Below, one piece after another: positions 29,908 through 40,325 of a stretch of 64,000 bases of DNA. A model generated the notes under the pieces. The model made no database searches. It saw only the letters and a list, made by a program, of their open reading frames with translations, and was not told the origin of the DNA. Source of the DNA: Entoloma clypeatum. Taxonomy: Eukaryota; Basidiomycota; Agaricomycetes; Agaricales; Entolomataceae. The translations under genes and the position numbers were made by a program. Within the stretch, counting starts at the first letter, position 1; the number at the start of each line of letters is the position of its first letter. The stretch is taken from positions 2,232,001-2,296,000 of the forward strand of contig OY751489.1 of NCBI GenBank assembly GCA_963565915.1, written 5' to 3'.

Positions 29908-31560
29908 CTACGGAATGCATTCAGTAAGTCGGGATCCATGCCAGTCACTTTCAAAGGAGTCATGAATCAGTGCTAACTCGGTACTAAACCTTGTCCAGAG
30001 TGCCCGAGGGCGAGGGCAGGGATTGTGTCCTTCGATTTCATCCTTTATAGCAAGGAATAATGCCTCACAGGCTGCATTCCATCCTGTATATTGATTGTAA
30101 CCCTTCACGCAAGGTGCGAGGAGTTCTGTGCTTGGCCACAAAGTCTGTGGGACCGTCTGAGGGTGTACTGGGAACACTGTACCAAGGAGTGTATTGATAT
30201 CCTCCGCCATAAGGTCATCATTGTAGTACACTTGTCTGTTAACAGAGTGGCTGAATGTGGGACCATTTAGTGAAGGCCCCATCTTTATGCTTTCCAGATA
30301 TGCAGCACCCCCAATGTATGTAGCAATTTGAGCCTCCATGCCTCCCACAAAAGCAAAGGCCCTACTGCGCGGATGATTGAGGAGTGAAGCAACACACCTT
30401 TTCCAAGTCTGCACCAGCTCCACAGCATCCTCTTCACCACTCAGATGTTGATTCGACTCGATAGGGTCATGGAAAGATGGAGTGACCGGGACCAGGATCC
30501 TGAAATATAGATGGTGTAAGCATAATTGAGGAGATCTGCCATTTGCCATGTTGGATGGGCTGTTAGAGCTTGGCGGATAATAGCCTCTACCAGCTTTCCC
30601 TCTCCTTCGTGTTCAGGGAAATAAAGAACACCAGTCGATAGATAGTCAGAGTCCCATGTTAAATCATTGCCACTGCAAGCCGGGATATTCATGGGCTCTG
30701 CCATCTCACCCTTGTTGCCAAGGTCCGTCATCACAACATTGGCAATGAAGTCCTGATAAAAACCAGCATGTGGTCACAAAAACATAATTAAATGATCAAG
30801 GGTTTATTTATCCTCATCTCCGAATGTGTGACCAAATGCCCTGATTCTGACCTGCCATCCATTTCGTCGTCAGACCCTAGAGAAACAATGTCTTTGCAAT
30901 CCTGGAGGACGAGTTAGACCAATTGGAGAGATTTGAACCATTATTCTTCACTGATCTCAGCTGGTGGAACGGACATGGTCTTAGGTAGTGCACTATCGTC
31001 AATCTTCATGCTAGTATCTTCTGCAGTGTTCTGCACAACTGAGAGTGGAGAGGCGGAAACAGCATACAAAGAGGAGATGGTGGCTAAAGACGAGGAGGCA
31101 GAGGGGAAGCGTGATGAGAGCGACTCCACAGCAGGAGGAGGCACATTGATATTATCCATCTCCCTCTCCTTGGATTGACCCTTATCGCTCTGCGCACTGT
31201 CCACACCAGAAGCAGAGCGCGACAGTGATGCTGGCAACACAAGCAAAGGAGCCGACATTCTCGTTCCTAATACCGACGGGGAGTGGGGAGCATCCTCCAC
31301 TGCACTTTGTCCTAGTGCCTGAACCTCCCAAGCGGTATTCGCATTTCCACCAGCAGTGAGAAGAGACGGCGGCAACAGCGACGCGGGGATGTCCAACATT
31401 GGCCGTGGGTGCGTGTCGCTCTCAGCATCAGCTCTAGCCTTCCCTCACGGGCTGGCATTCCTCTGCTTTCTCAGGAACCCCACTGACACCGCACTAGTTT
31501 TGATGTTCACAGGGGGTGTACTGACAACCACAGGGGACTGCATGCTCTGAAATATCTTTA
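29908..31560 (-). CDS. Unrecognised multi-exon gene or gene remnant
   Basis: Three minus-strand blocks read like protein. 31399-30941 is Ser/Pro-rich (SAPLLVLPASLSRSASGVD). 30752-30560 contains DFIANVVMTDLGNKGEMAEP and SGNDLTWDSDYLSTGVLYFP. 30549-29908 contains RAFAFVGGMEAQIATYIGGA, NGPTFSHSVNRQVYYNDD and YNQYTGWNAACEALF. A likely intron (99 bp, GTCAG...ATCAG) lies at 30753-30851, but its phase does not fit cleanly and the join near 30500 needs a frame change or another intron. No family recognised. The conserved-looking blocks suggest a real Agaricomycete protein, intact or recently decayed. Confidence 0.4.
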
Positions 31561-31856
31561 CATCAGGCCACTGCATACATACTGTACATAGAAAATTGTA
31601 AACTCTATCTTTTTGCGGGCAGCATATTGTGCAAGGGTCAGTCTCGTCTGCAGCGTGTTCTTATTAGTTTGAGGCAAAGAAGCCTCTGGGCGCATTTCTT
31701 GCTGAGGTGGAGAGGTTGTCTCTGTGCCAGCAAGGAAGCATGCACCCAGAAGCGGATGTGAGCCAGAGGATGAATGGTATAAGCGAGACGGTTCACATGC
31801 GCTAAGGCCGTACTTCCCAGAGTCTCAATGTGAAGCAGCTTGCCTTGATGGGTGGT

Positions 31857-32657
31857 TCATGGCCTCTCGGTCTTTGAAATTGTCCTGCCATATACCGTTT
31901 TTCGACTCCAATCAACGTCGCTCGCAAGAGCCCTCGGCGGGATGGATTGACTTGGTCCGTCTCTGCGGTTATTGTCCCCCCATACATGGTTTCCTGATGG
32001 AATACTGCAATTAATGCCACGGCTCCAGAAATCCCACAGAGAAACAGATCGGTCTCTGGTTGCCAAACTGCTGGATTGATTTGACCATAAGCTGGTGTTC
32101 GCAGGCCTGGACCCCCAGTTCTCTCTGGTGCTGGGCGGAGTGGATGGACGCCCCAAGCAGGAGTTTCTGGATGACGACATATAGTCCTGCGAGGATGTGT
32201 CTCTCAAAGTGAACGATTTGTGTCTTGACGAAGAAAATTGACGCTCCGATATTCTTGATGTATGTCCTGTTTGAGGATGACAATCTGTTGGCACCTGGGG
32301 AGGTAGTATAGCTTCGGTAGCAGAGCCTCTTGAGTTGACATCCTGACTTCTGGGTTCTGACAAGAGTCTTGCCTCTACACGCTTGACGTTAGTGGACACT
32401 GTTTCTACGAGGATACCGGTTTTGCAGTTGAATTGCCGCCCTGAATGAGGGGCATGATGAAAACGATAGAGTTCACGTCGGACCTCAGGGCGTTCAAGAG
32501 GGTCTGTATCAACAGCGTCATCATCAGAATCATCCAGAGTCGGCCTCCAAAGATGAAAGACTGCCTGACTTGGCCGAGAGCCATTCATATCAATAACTTC
32601 ACGAGAAGTTCGAGATTTGGAATATTTCGTCACACGAGATGTGTTACACTTTTTCAC
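31857..32657 (-). CDS. Hypothetical ORF (266 aa), uncertain
   Basis: An open minus-strand frame rich in Ser, Arg and Thr (SDDDAVDTDPLERPEV; SRNSCLGRPSTPPSTREN). It has low complexity and no recognised domain. It may be an upstream exon of the gene at 29908-31560 or a chance frame. Confidence 0.25.
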   Translation of the reverse strand: MKKCNTSRVTKYSKSRTSREVIDMNGSRPSQAVFHLWRPTLDDSDDDAVDTDPLERPEVRRELYRFHHAPHSGRQFNCKTGILVETVSTNVKRVEARLLSEPRSQDVNSRGSATEAILPPQVPTDCHPQTGHTSRISERQFSSSRHKSFTLRDTSSQDYMSSSRNSCLGRPSTPPSTRENWGSRPANTSLWSNQSSSLATRDRSVSLWDFWSRGINCSIPSGNHVWGDNNRRDGPSQSIPPRALASDVDWSRKTVYGRTISKTERP

Positions 32658-32962
32658 CCTCTTCCCTATGCGCCTTCACACGACCCCTCAACCCTCGATC
32701 CTTATCAGACCCTGTTTCACTTAACTCCAATGACCCTGGGACACGTGTCCCCCCTATCAGCGCTATGACTCACATCGACTCAGACGATTCCCCTTTTAGA
32801 TACATTTTCACTTGTTATCTCTGACTCACAGCCTTGAGGCCTTATCTCTGACTCCTATGCCACAGCCTCCTTGAAAGATCTATCTAACCAATGGCCTATT
32901 TAGCTCCTATGCAGCACATACTTATTTATAGCCATAGGATAACATATATAAGACCTGTAACC

Positions 32963-33763
32963 TTAGAAGTAGAGGTCCTTAGCTTGACCTAGGCAATTAA
33001 CGCTTACCTGTCTTATCTGGAACGCTCTCAAACTAAGTGCCTTGCGAGGACTTGACTCAGTTACATCGAACCAAGTTGTCCTCTTGAGGAACTCGCTGAT
33101 TGACCAAGTCGACCTAATGAGGAACTTGTTGTGGAAACAGTTCGAACCCACGTGATCTGATCCTTGGACTTGCTGTTGTAGGCTATCGCTGTAACAAGAT
33201 GGGTTGAGATTTTGCCGCCCCCAAAGATAAAAGTCCACAGCGAAACAGTCCTTCTTGGCAATATTTTTCCAAGAGGATGATCTGTCTTCTATATGATATA
33301 TATGAGGGGAGGGATACTTGAGGGTGACGACAACTGAAGACCGAGATGGGGAAAAGTCAATCAAGTGTGGGTCCGCAGCTTCGGAAGATGTCCATTGATA
33401 ATATACTGGTATGTCCTCCAATACCCAAAGCGGAAGATTGACAGTGTCCCAATCTTCGCAGATGTTTAAGACCACACCGCCCCATGCCAGGGAAACTTCA
33501 GAGAAGGATGAGAGCGTTTGTGAAGTTATTTTGGTGAGGGACCAATAATTCAAGAGTACGGCCTCCGGCAACCAAGCCGTCCACCATTTAACAAACCCTA
33601 CCAGCTCCAGCATACCCTTGCTCGCCTGCCAAAAGCCCTCTGCAGAATTGAATGAGAGTTTGGAAGGTGTTGGTTTGAGGCCAGCGTATTCTGGGTAACG
33701 CTGGCATAGTTCGTATATAGTGGATTCAAGCTGTTGAGATTCACTGTGCATAACGGTCTGCTC
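32963..33763 (-). pseudogene. Unknown gene split by a LINE, downstream part
   Basis: A minus-strand frame of about 260 codons: ESTIYELCQRYPEYAGLKPT, LELVGFVKWWTAWLPEAVLL, VNLPLWVLEDIPVYYQW. The Trp-rich segment ending in IPVYYQW resembles unnamed proteins I associate with Agaricomycete genomes, but I know no function. At 33763 the frame meets the 3' end of the LINE. Removing LINE and one target duplication joins it in frame to STEQTVM at 38270-38452, so the insertion interrupted a coding exon. Confidence 0.6.
33749..33763. repeat. Left target-site duplication of the LINE (15 bp)
   Basis: CATAACGGTCTGCTC, repeated exactly at 38270-38284. The poly(A) tail (poly-T on the plus strand) begins at the next base. 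Confidence 0.93.
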
Positions 33764-33807
33764 TTTTTTTTTTTTTTTTTTTGGTCAACAATTTATATAG
33801 CGGTATA

Positions 33808-36800
33808 CTAGGGGTACAGTCTGCTTGACAAGTTCTCGACGGACCCTGATCCACAGTCGCATTGTTCGATCTTGTCGCCAATATTGAACCTATGTCTATA
33901 GTGGCCAATTGGGGCGTGACTGGTGAGGCCGCGAACCATTTGAGCCATGAGGGATTGGGAGTGACCCACATCCTTAAGCCATGTGCCGCCCTTGAGGTGG
34001 GACGGTTTCATTCTTTTGGCCCGAGCGTGGTCTTGGCATCTGACGCACAACCTCGGGAATTGGTAGTGACGGCCAACATACTTGGGGGACTGATACAGGT
34101 TGTTCCAGTCGCCTAGCATGTTGTCCGTGAATTGTTTCGTATTGAAATCGAGGGATCTGGAGGCCGACTCACCACACTCGATGTGTATTGAGGAGGCGAA
34201 GTCGTGCACTGCACGATGGGGTTCAAAGCCATGGTCCGAGCAATCAGGGACATGGTGAAAGAAGACCTTGGATTTCAGACCTGATTCCTCAACCAAGGGA
34301 CCAGGTTACTGATGATAGTGAGCGCAGTTGCCTGCGAGGAGTGGAGGTCCGGGTCTGTGGTGCGCTGAATGGCGTTAACAGAGTTGGTGAAGATGTGGAT
34401 TTCTTCCAGTTGGGAGAGGCCCCCTAGCAGAGTGACCAGGTTGGAGAACCTGTGTCCTATTGCTAAGGTTTCAGTGTCGTCAGAGACTGCGAGGCCATCA
34501 GCCGCCCAGTCTTTGTTGATGGAGTACCCCATGTGCCAGGTTTCCCAAGCTGCAACAGCTTGATGGCCCGACACGAGGGAGGGAACGGCCGCATCGGTGA
34601 CAATGACAGCGGATTTGTTAGAGCAGATGTTGGCATTGAACACCTTGTTAAGGGTGACGAGGCGTAACTTCCTGGCTTCAGCACGCTCCTTAGCGGTTTT
34701 GCCGCGGATAAGAGTGATGTCGTGGATGATGCAGTCAGGAAATCGGTTGAGGACGCGCTTTCCTGGCTCATTGTAATTATTAAAGGGTGATAGGGGAACA
34801 GTCACATTTGCACGGTATGCCCAGATATTGACGAGGGGGGATTTAAGATTATACATAAATTCCGGGGAGTACCATGGTCGTTTTGAGGGGTCTTCCTCAT
34901 CGCAGACCATGACGATCATGTGCCGTGGTGCAAGAGAGTGCATACGGACGCGGTTTCTGCAGGAGAGCTTCTTTAGGTGCAGATGCACCGGAGGCAAGCC
35001 GGCAAGAGATTCGACTGCCCCTGTGGGGGTGGTACAGAAGGCTCCCAGGATCCACAGGGCTGCGCACCTCTGCACTCTGGAGATAGACTTGATGACACCC
35101 TTATTACGGGCGCCATCAAAGTTCCATAGATTGGCCCCATATAGAGCGATCAGTAGAATATATGATCGGTATAGGGTGTGTTTGTGTTTGGGCGTGAGTC
35201 CTTGGACTGAGTTTCCCAGTGATAATAAGGCTCACATTGCGGAGAATGCCTTAGCGGCGTACCGTTTTGCATGCTCAGTGAAGAGGAGCTTGCAGTCGAA
35301 GAAGAACCCCAGGTACCTCCAGAAGGTCTTGGGGACAAGAGGGGAGTCGCCTGTGAAGGGCACATATCCTAGGTCAACCAGGGGGTTATCGTCACCATTC
35401 TTCCTGGAAAAATGGAATGCCTCCGATTTAGAGTGTTTGAGGACAAGCCCAAGGGCTGTAGTCAACTCAAACAGACATTTGTATGCCTTTTTTAGTTTGG
35501 CAAGGTTTTCTTTCCACGTTTCAGACTGGACTATAATGGTCCCGTCATCTATGTAGGAAATGAGGCTAGCCTGTGATTGTTTGGCATGAAACATGTACAT
35601 CAGCGGGGCGAGATATATGGATGAGAGCACGGGGGAGAGGGCAGAGCCCTGACCTATGCCTATGTCCACAGAGAAGAGGTCTGAGAGGTCGTCCTCCCAG
35701 GCATATTGAGTCTGTCTCCCTATTAGGTAGTTGGAGAAGAAGTCCACGACAGTGTTGGGGAATCCCATCCTATCTAATATGAGCACGATAACCGAGTGGT
35801 TTAGAGAGGGAAAGTATTGTGCCAAGTCAATAGCAACAACACTGGTCTTGAGTTTCCTTGACCACCCCGCACGAATGAGGTGGGTGAGGAATTGTCTGGC
35901 ATCTTCAGTGGAGTTCTGACGAACCCCTCCGAATTGTCCTGGGTGTAGCAGACCGTAGCGGGCGAGTTCCCATTGCAGTCTGTTAGCGATAGCTTTCTCA
36001 AATAGTTTGCCCAGGGTGTTTAGAAGCACAATGGGGCGAAACACTTTGGGAACGTCATACGCCAGCTTATTTGGTTTAGGAATAATGACAGTCGTTGAGA
36101 CTTTGAATGCGTCAGGCCAGAACCCTGCCGAGAGGCAAGCGTTCAGGATCCAGACAAACAGCTTCAAGATATGCTCATGTGCAATCAGACACTTGAGGTG
36201 AGACCACATAAGATGATCAGGGCCAGGGGCAGACTGGCTGGAACAGCCGGCCAGGGCCTGGAGGACCTCTTGCGATGAGAATGAAACCCAAGCCCTTTTG
36301 GGTTGAGGTTCAAGAGCACTGCGCAATCTGTCAGGGTCAACAGGGCGCGCTTCGGCAGACTGAAAAGACTTATGAAACACCTCACAAGTCTTGGAAGTTG
36401 TGGAGCAGGTCTCGCCTTCGAAAGTAATAGCCTCAGGAGAGGCATTCTTTCATGGGCCGACCCAGGAGGTAAGGTCCCAGGGACGCTTATTTTTGTTGGA
36501 TACTTCGTCGATTTTCTTGTCAAAGAAGTTCCGTTTGGCGGTGCGAATGATTTTGTGCATGTCACACCAGTCTTGGTCTGTCTTATCCGAGTTGGAGTAG
36601 GTGTGCCACGCGGCCTTGCAGTCCTTATCCCACCAGCCCTTCGACTGGAACAAGTTCCAGGGAGAGCGAGAGAATTTGGTCCACTCGGCCAGGATGAGCT
36701 CCTGAACCTTCTGGGTAATACTAGTGATGTCCTCCCTGGAGGCCGTAGCTGGGATAGGGATGGAGGATATGGATTCCGTAAGTGCAGACAGGAAATGAGT

Positions 36801-37433
36801 TTCCTCTTCCGAGTCTGGGACTATACGGTAGTGTTCCTTCGCGTTAATGAGGGGGGATATGAGGAGGGTGATGATCGAGCGGTGGTCCGACTCGTCTGGG
36901 CTCCCAAGTTTAATGATTGAGTCTTTGTCCATGTTAGGAAGGAAGACCAGATCGATGATGGACAGGGCATTGTTATTCTTAGGGAAGTGGGTGAACCCAG
37001 TCCTATGATGAACAAGACCATGCGAGAATGCGAAGTCTGAGAGGAGAGACACATTATGGTTGTGGCGCACCACTTCAGGGTCCCATAATGGTGAGGGGCA
37101 CTTAAAATTGCCACCTATGTACTGTACAGGAGGAAGGGATGTTCCAAGAGTGGCAAGGACATGTATGGCTGTGCCCTGCATGTCCAAGTAGGCATTAATC
37201 AAGTTGATCTGACCCTCGGGTACAGATATTGAGAGGAGGTTGACATCCCGGTGGCGGATAATGTCTGAGCAAAGTTTAGGTTTCATGGCGGAGCACCACC
37301 TGTGCACGTAAACAATGGCGTGGGGTCGCAGATTCTCATCAAGATTAGCGAAGTTTAGGCCCCCCCCTTGCAGGAGGAGCCTGGTATTATGGGGTTTTTG
37401 CCCCGGCTTTTTACAGCCCCACCCCGGAATCAA
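33808..37433 (-). pseudogene. LINE ORF2: endonuclease, reverse transcriptase, RNase H, Cys-rich end (broken)
   Basis: Endonuclease 37433-36450 (INLINAYLDMQGTAIHV; LSIIDLVFL; DESDHRSII); its catalytic block reads GGNFKCPS instead of GGDFNCPS in the relative at 4195-5690, so the nuclease is probably dead. RT 36380-35232 (SAPGPDHLMWSHLKC; FRPIVLLNTLGKLFEKAI; IDLAQYFPSLNH; IGQGSALSPVLS; SYIDDGTII). RNase H 35075-34275 (AVIVTDAAVPS; IHIFTNSVNAIQ) continuing in another frame to HVPDCSDHGFEPHRAVHDFA. C-terminus APIGHYRHRF and CDCGSGS. TGA codons follow SWVGP (36447-36449) and AFSAM (35232-35234), each where CGA is likely. A frameshift lies near 34290. Confidence 0.9.
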
Positions 37434-38182
37434 CTTAGATTCTCACCTGACTTATTACTACATCAGGAGAACTGACAGAGGATATAGTGCTCTCGAGCCA
37501 GATCAGGGGGACTATCCCTGTCTGCTACGGCCCGCTGGAGGAGTCTTTTACACTCGGCAGGTTTTGGCCCAAAGACCACATCTGCCCCAGTTTCCCGTTC
37601 CCTGGCAGGTGGTTCGCTGATGCCATCTGGCGCGGATCCCCACACTGCCCAGGATCTCTGTCTTGCCATCGCCCAACCGGATGGATCACTCAGGGACAAG
37701 CCACTGATCCGGAGTTGTTAAGACCCTTTGACATATCCAGGGAGTTAAAGCCCGGTGATGTGGGCCCACAGGCAGATGACTAACGACCTACATAGCACCG
37801 CTCAGCCTAGTACATACCCAGGGAACCAGCACATGGATACACCATGAGCCCCCCCAGTGATGCAGCCTGCAAGCGAGAGTGGAACCCCTCTAACGAGTTA
37901 CCCCAATGGAGGTTCAATTTATGCAGGGGGGGGTGACCTGATGGGGGCATATCCCATATTCGGTTTGTTTTTCCACAGATTCCCCCTCTTATCATCCCCT
38001 ATCCAGTTGTTCGGTCCCTTTAAGGGCATCACCATACACCCCATGGGGCGGAGGCTACTTGGGGTGTTGCGGCAACATGTTCCATCATGTGATGTATTAG
38101 GTAATGACACATGACTACTTCGTGCACCCCCAACTTTATGCTACCTTATGAGATGTTCCCACGGTAGACTTACAAGGTGTTG
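37434..38182 (-). other. LINE 5' region, no recognisable ORF1
   Basis: GC-rich sequence between the tRNA-like head and the endonuclease. The longest minus-strand frame (37699-37463) shows no gag, coiled-coil or CCHC feature. Confidence 0.55.
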
Positions 38183-38269
38183 AGTTCAGCCGGGTTCGAA
38201 CCGGCAACCTTTCCCTTGGTGATCAAGCCTAAGATGCAGACAGCATGACCATTATGCCAGACTGCCCCT
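38183..38269 (-). other. tRNA-like head of the LINE (A and B boxes)
   Basis: Sense strand begins AGGGGCAGTCTGGCATAATG exactly at the duplication edge. It has an A-box-like TGGCATAATGG (38259-38249), a perfect B box GGTTCGAACCC (38202-38192), an anticodon-loop-like ATCTTAG and a T-arm stem (GCCGG / CCGGC). The anticodon stem and acceptor stem are imperfect, so it is tRNA-derived rather than a functional tRNA. Lys-CTT is a weak guess for the parent. Confidence 0.65.
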
Positions 38270-38284
38270 CATAACGGTCTGCTC
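38270..38284. repeat. Right target-site duplication of the LINE (15 bp)
   Basis: CATAACGGTCTGCTC, identical to 33749-33763. Confidence 0.93.
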
Positions 38285-38802
38285 CGTACTCGATGGCATA
38301 GCACTACAAAGGTACCATGGGAGGTCTGCAAGAGCGCAAAGAACGGTTGGTGGGAATAGATCCATCGGGTCTGTACAGGCAAGCATGCACCATTGGACCC
38401 CATTGATGGTTGTCAAGTGAATGCGAGCAGGCGGTACTGTCTCAAATGACATTGGAGGCGGGCGCAGACGATAGGTTGCGAATTATTGAAAACACTATCC
38501 AGGAATCAATCTAGTCAAACCCAAAGCATCAAAATACTGTATAGCATTCCCCCAATAGACATACCAGATGAATGAAATCCAACAGTGCAATCCCAAATAT
38601 ACGCTAGTATAAGCTGTTCCACAAGAAGAGTGACAAGCAACGACTTCCGAATGCTTAATGGGTGTAACGAATACACAGAAATAACACCAAGGTGAGCTGA
38701 AGAGAGTACAGTGGGAAGTTGTTTGACAGCTTCAAACTCCGATTCAGATGTGGGAATCGCAAAGACGCAGAGGGAATCATTATGAGATACTGTAGGTTGC
38801 AA
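38270..38802 (-). pseudogene. Unknown gene split by a LINE, upstream part
   Basis: Minus-strand frame 38452-38270 (TTINGVQWCMLACTDPMDLF; LCALADLPWYLCSAMPSSTE) joins the 32963-33763 frame across the insertion. A further frame at 38802-38515 may be an earlier exon (FEAVKQLPTVLSSAHLG). Exon borders and start are uncertain. Confidence 0.45.
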
Positions 38803-39161
38803 CTATAAAAAGTGTTCTACCATTGGCTGCCTGGAACCCAGAAACGGAGCGGGTGAAGCAGACAGTTGGTGAAAAAGGGTGCTGTATGAGGTGACACATT
38901 GCAGGGATGCGAAACAGGTATTAAACGAGCAAAATCTCCAAAGAGCGAAGGTGCTCAACAGCTCACATCTCTCAAAAAGATTATTATATATAAAAACCCA
39001 TTTCGAGATGTCAATCGGGCATCTTTGTTGAGAAATGGGCTGGGCGAGTGGTAGGGCTCGGCAGCGGCGGTATATTCCCAAAATGTGAATGAGAGCAGAC
39101 AAAACTAGAATGTGGAACTGTTGCAATGCTCACCCGAATCACCTCTGCAATGGCATAGACC
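38803..39161. other. Sequence between the split gene and element A2, nothing assigned
   Basis: One minus-strand frame (39126-38803) has no recognisable feature. The stretch ends at the AATAG duplication of A2. Confidence 0.4.
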
Positions 39162-39166
39162 AATAG

Positions 39167-39536
39167 TGTTACGGACTAACGACTACGGACGTATACACTT
39201 ACTTTTTCACTTTTACTCATCGGCCCCCGCTTACACATATCGTATTATACTTTATTTCCTTTAGTATACTTCGCTCCCGCGCTGACTCGCTTTCCGCAGC
39301 TGTCTGACTCATTCCGCAGTCAGCTTACTCATTAGTGCATAGCCTTCCGCAGTCGCCTTACTCATGCGCACTGCCTTCCGCAGTTACTGACTCATTCGCT
39401 ACCGCTCATAGTCAGTACTATATAAGCCTCATGTACCATAGCTACATTCCTTAGATTTAGCAATCACATTGCTCTTCGCCTTTCCATCTTCCTGCATACT
39501 CTGCCCGAACCTTGGAACGGTTTGTTACGCATAACA
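39167..39536 (+). repeat. 5' LTR of A2 (370 bp)
   Basis: TGTTACGGAC...GCATAACA. It contains TATATAA (39419-39425), predicted transcript start AGATTTAGCAA (39453-39463), four TTCCGCAG units and several TGACTCA or TTACTCA motifs (39285-39400). Confidence 0.95.
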
Positions 39537-39538
39537 AG

Positions 39539-39549
39539 TTGCTAAATCT
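39539..39549 (+). promoter_or_regulatory. Self-priming primer-binding site of family A
   Basis: TTGCTAAATCT, 2 nt inside the LTR, is the exact complement of AGATTTAGCAA (39453-39463), which starts 34 nt from the TATA box. This is the Tf1/sushi arrangement, where the transcript's own 5' end primes reverse transcription. I see no match to a tRNA 3' end. Confidence 0.8.
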
Positions 39550-40325
39550 CATTAGGTTCGCCCAGAGCGAAGAGAGCAACTACCAGACGAGTCAAGACAT
39601 CGCGCTTCTTTGAAGACTTCACCAGTAACCCATTCAGCACGCCAGAAGCCAGACAGGAGGAGCTAAGTCCTCGAGACAGTATCGATTTTACACTCATCCA
39701 GCAGTACATCGAATCGGAGATCCGTCGCATCCTACAGCAGGTGCTTGACGAAGAACTAGACAACAACGAGCATCGCCCTCACGGCGAGATAGCAGAGAGC
39801 ATCCATCTTGCTCGGCAACACCAGATCGCGCATTACAACGCCCGACAGAACGAACTCAAAAGCTTTCGCGTTCAAGAAGGACCTCAGACAGGTCGGATCA
39901 CAGAGATCAAAGAGTTTATCGGTGTCCAGACAACCGTTATCAGAAGATTGATTAGGACGCTCATGTCGAGACGTCCCAGAGCCGCATCACCATGTCTTAC
40001 TCGAAGCAGCAGATCTACGCCCACTTCACCACCGACGAGCAACAGACCGAGTACAACCGTTGGGCACGAAACGAGAGACTTGACCCCTTCTCGCGACCAA
40101 CAGACGCGCAGGAACAGAGATTCCTTAGAGATTTACAGAGGAAATACTCTGAATGTTTTGCCACCGATTCCGCCGATGAGTCCCCTGACGAATTTACTTT
40201 TGACTCCGTGCAGTCAGATATCGAACAGACGCCTAGAACAGGGACTCATTTTCAATCCTTACCTGTATCCCAAACCCCATCTTCATCCCAACAACCCGAC
40301 TCCTCTTCTCCTCCGCAGGTTCTAG
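39546..40325 (+). other. Leader ORF of A2 without ATG start, overlapping gag
   Basis: Open from just after the primer site. Up to about 39990 it reads like protein (FFEDFTSNPFSTPEARQEE; FTLIQQYIESEIRRILQQVL; ITEIKEFIGVQTTVIRRLI). After 39992 it overlaps gag out of frame and loses this character. It could be an N-terminal Gag extension separated by a 1-bp indel, a spliced or non-ATG ORF, or chance. No second copy of this region is in the window. Confidence 0.35.

Larger units (their letters stand above)
33764..38269 (-). mobile_element. LINE, complete insertion (4506 bp)
   Basis: Minus-strand order: tRNA-like 5' end (38269-38183), a GC-rich 5' region without a gag-like ORF1, endonuclease, RT, RNase H, a Cys-rich C-terminus and a poly(A) tail of about 19 A (plus-strand T run 33764-33782). 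A 15-bp duplication brackets it. APE endonuclease plus RNase H places it with Tad1/I-type LINEs. Two in-frame TGA codons and one frameshift make it inactive. Confidence 0.92.

Noticed and set aside
33764..33782. Poly-T run as a terminator or simple repeat
   Set aside because: It is the poly(A) tail of the minus-strand LINE, directly beside the target duplication.
38183..38269. Functional tRNA gene
   Set aside because: Acceptor and anticodon stems do not pair properly and its edge coincides with a LINE insertion, so it is part of the element.
39741..40325. The part of the leader ORF overlapping gag (after 39992) as coding
   Set aside because: After the gag ATG this frame becomes Ser/Thr/Pro-rich noise while the gag frame is clearly coding.
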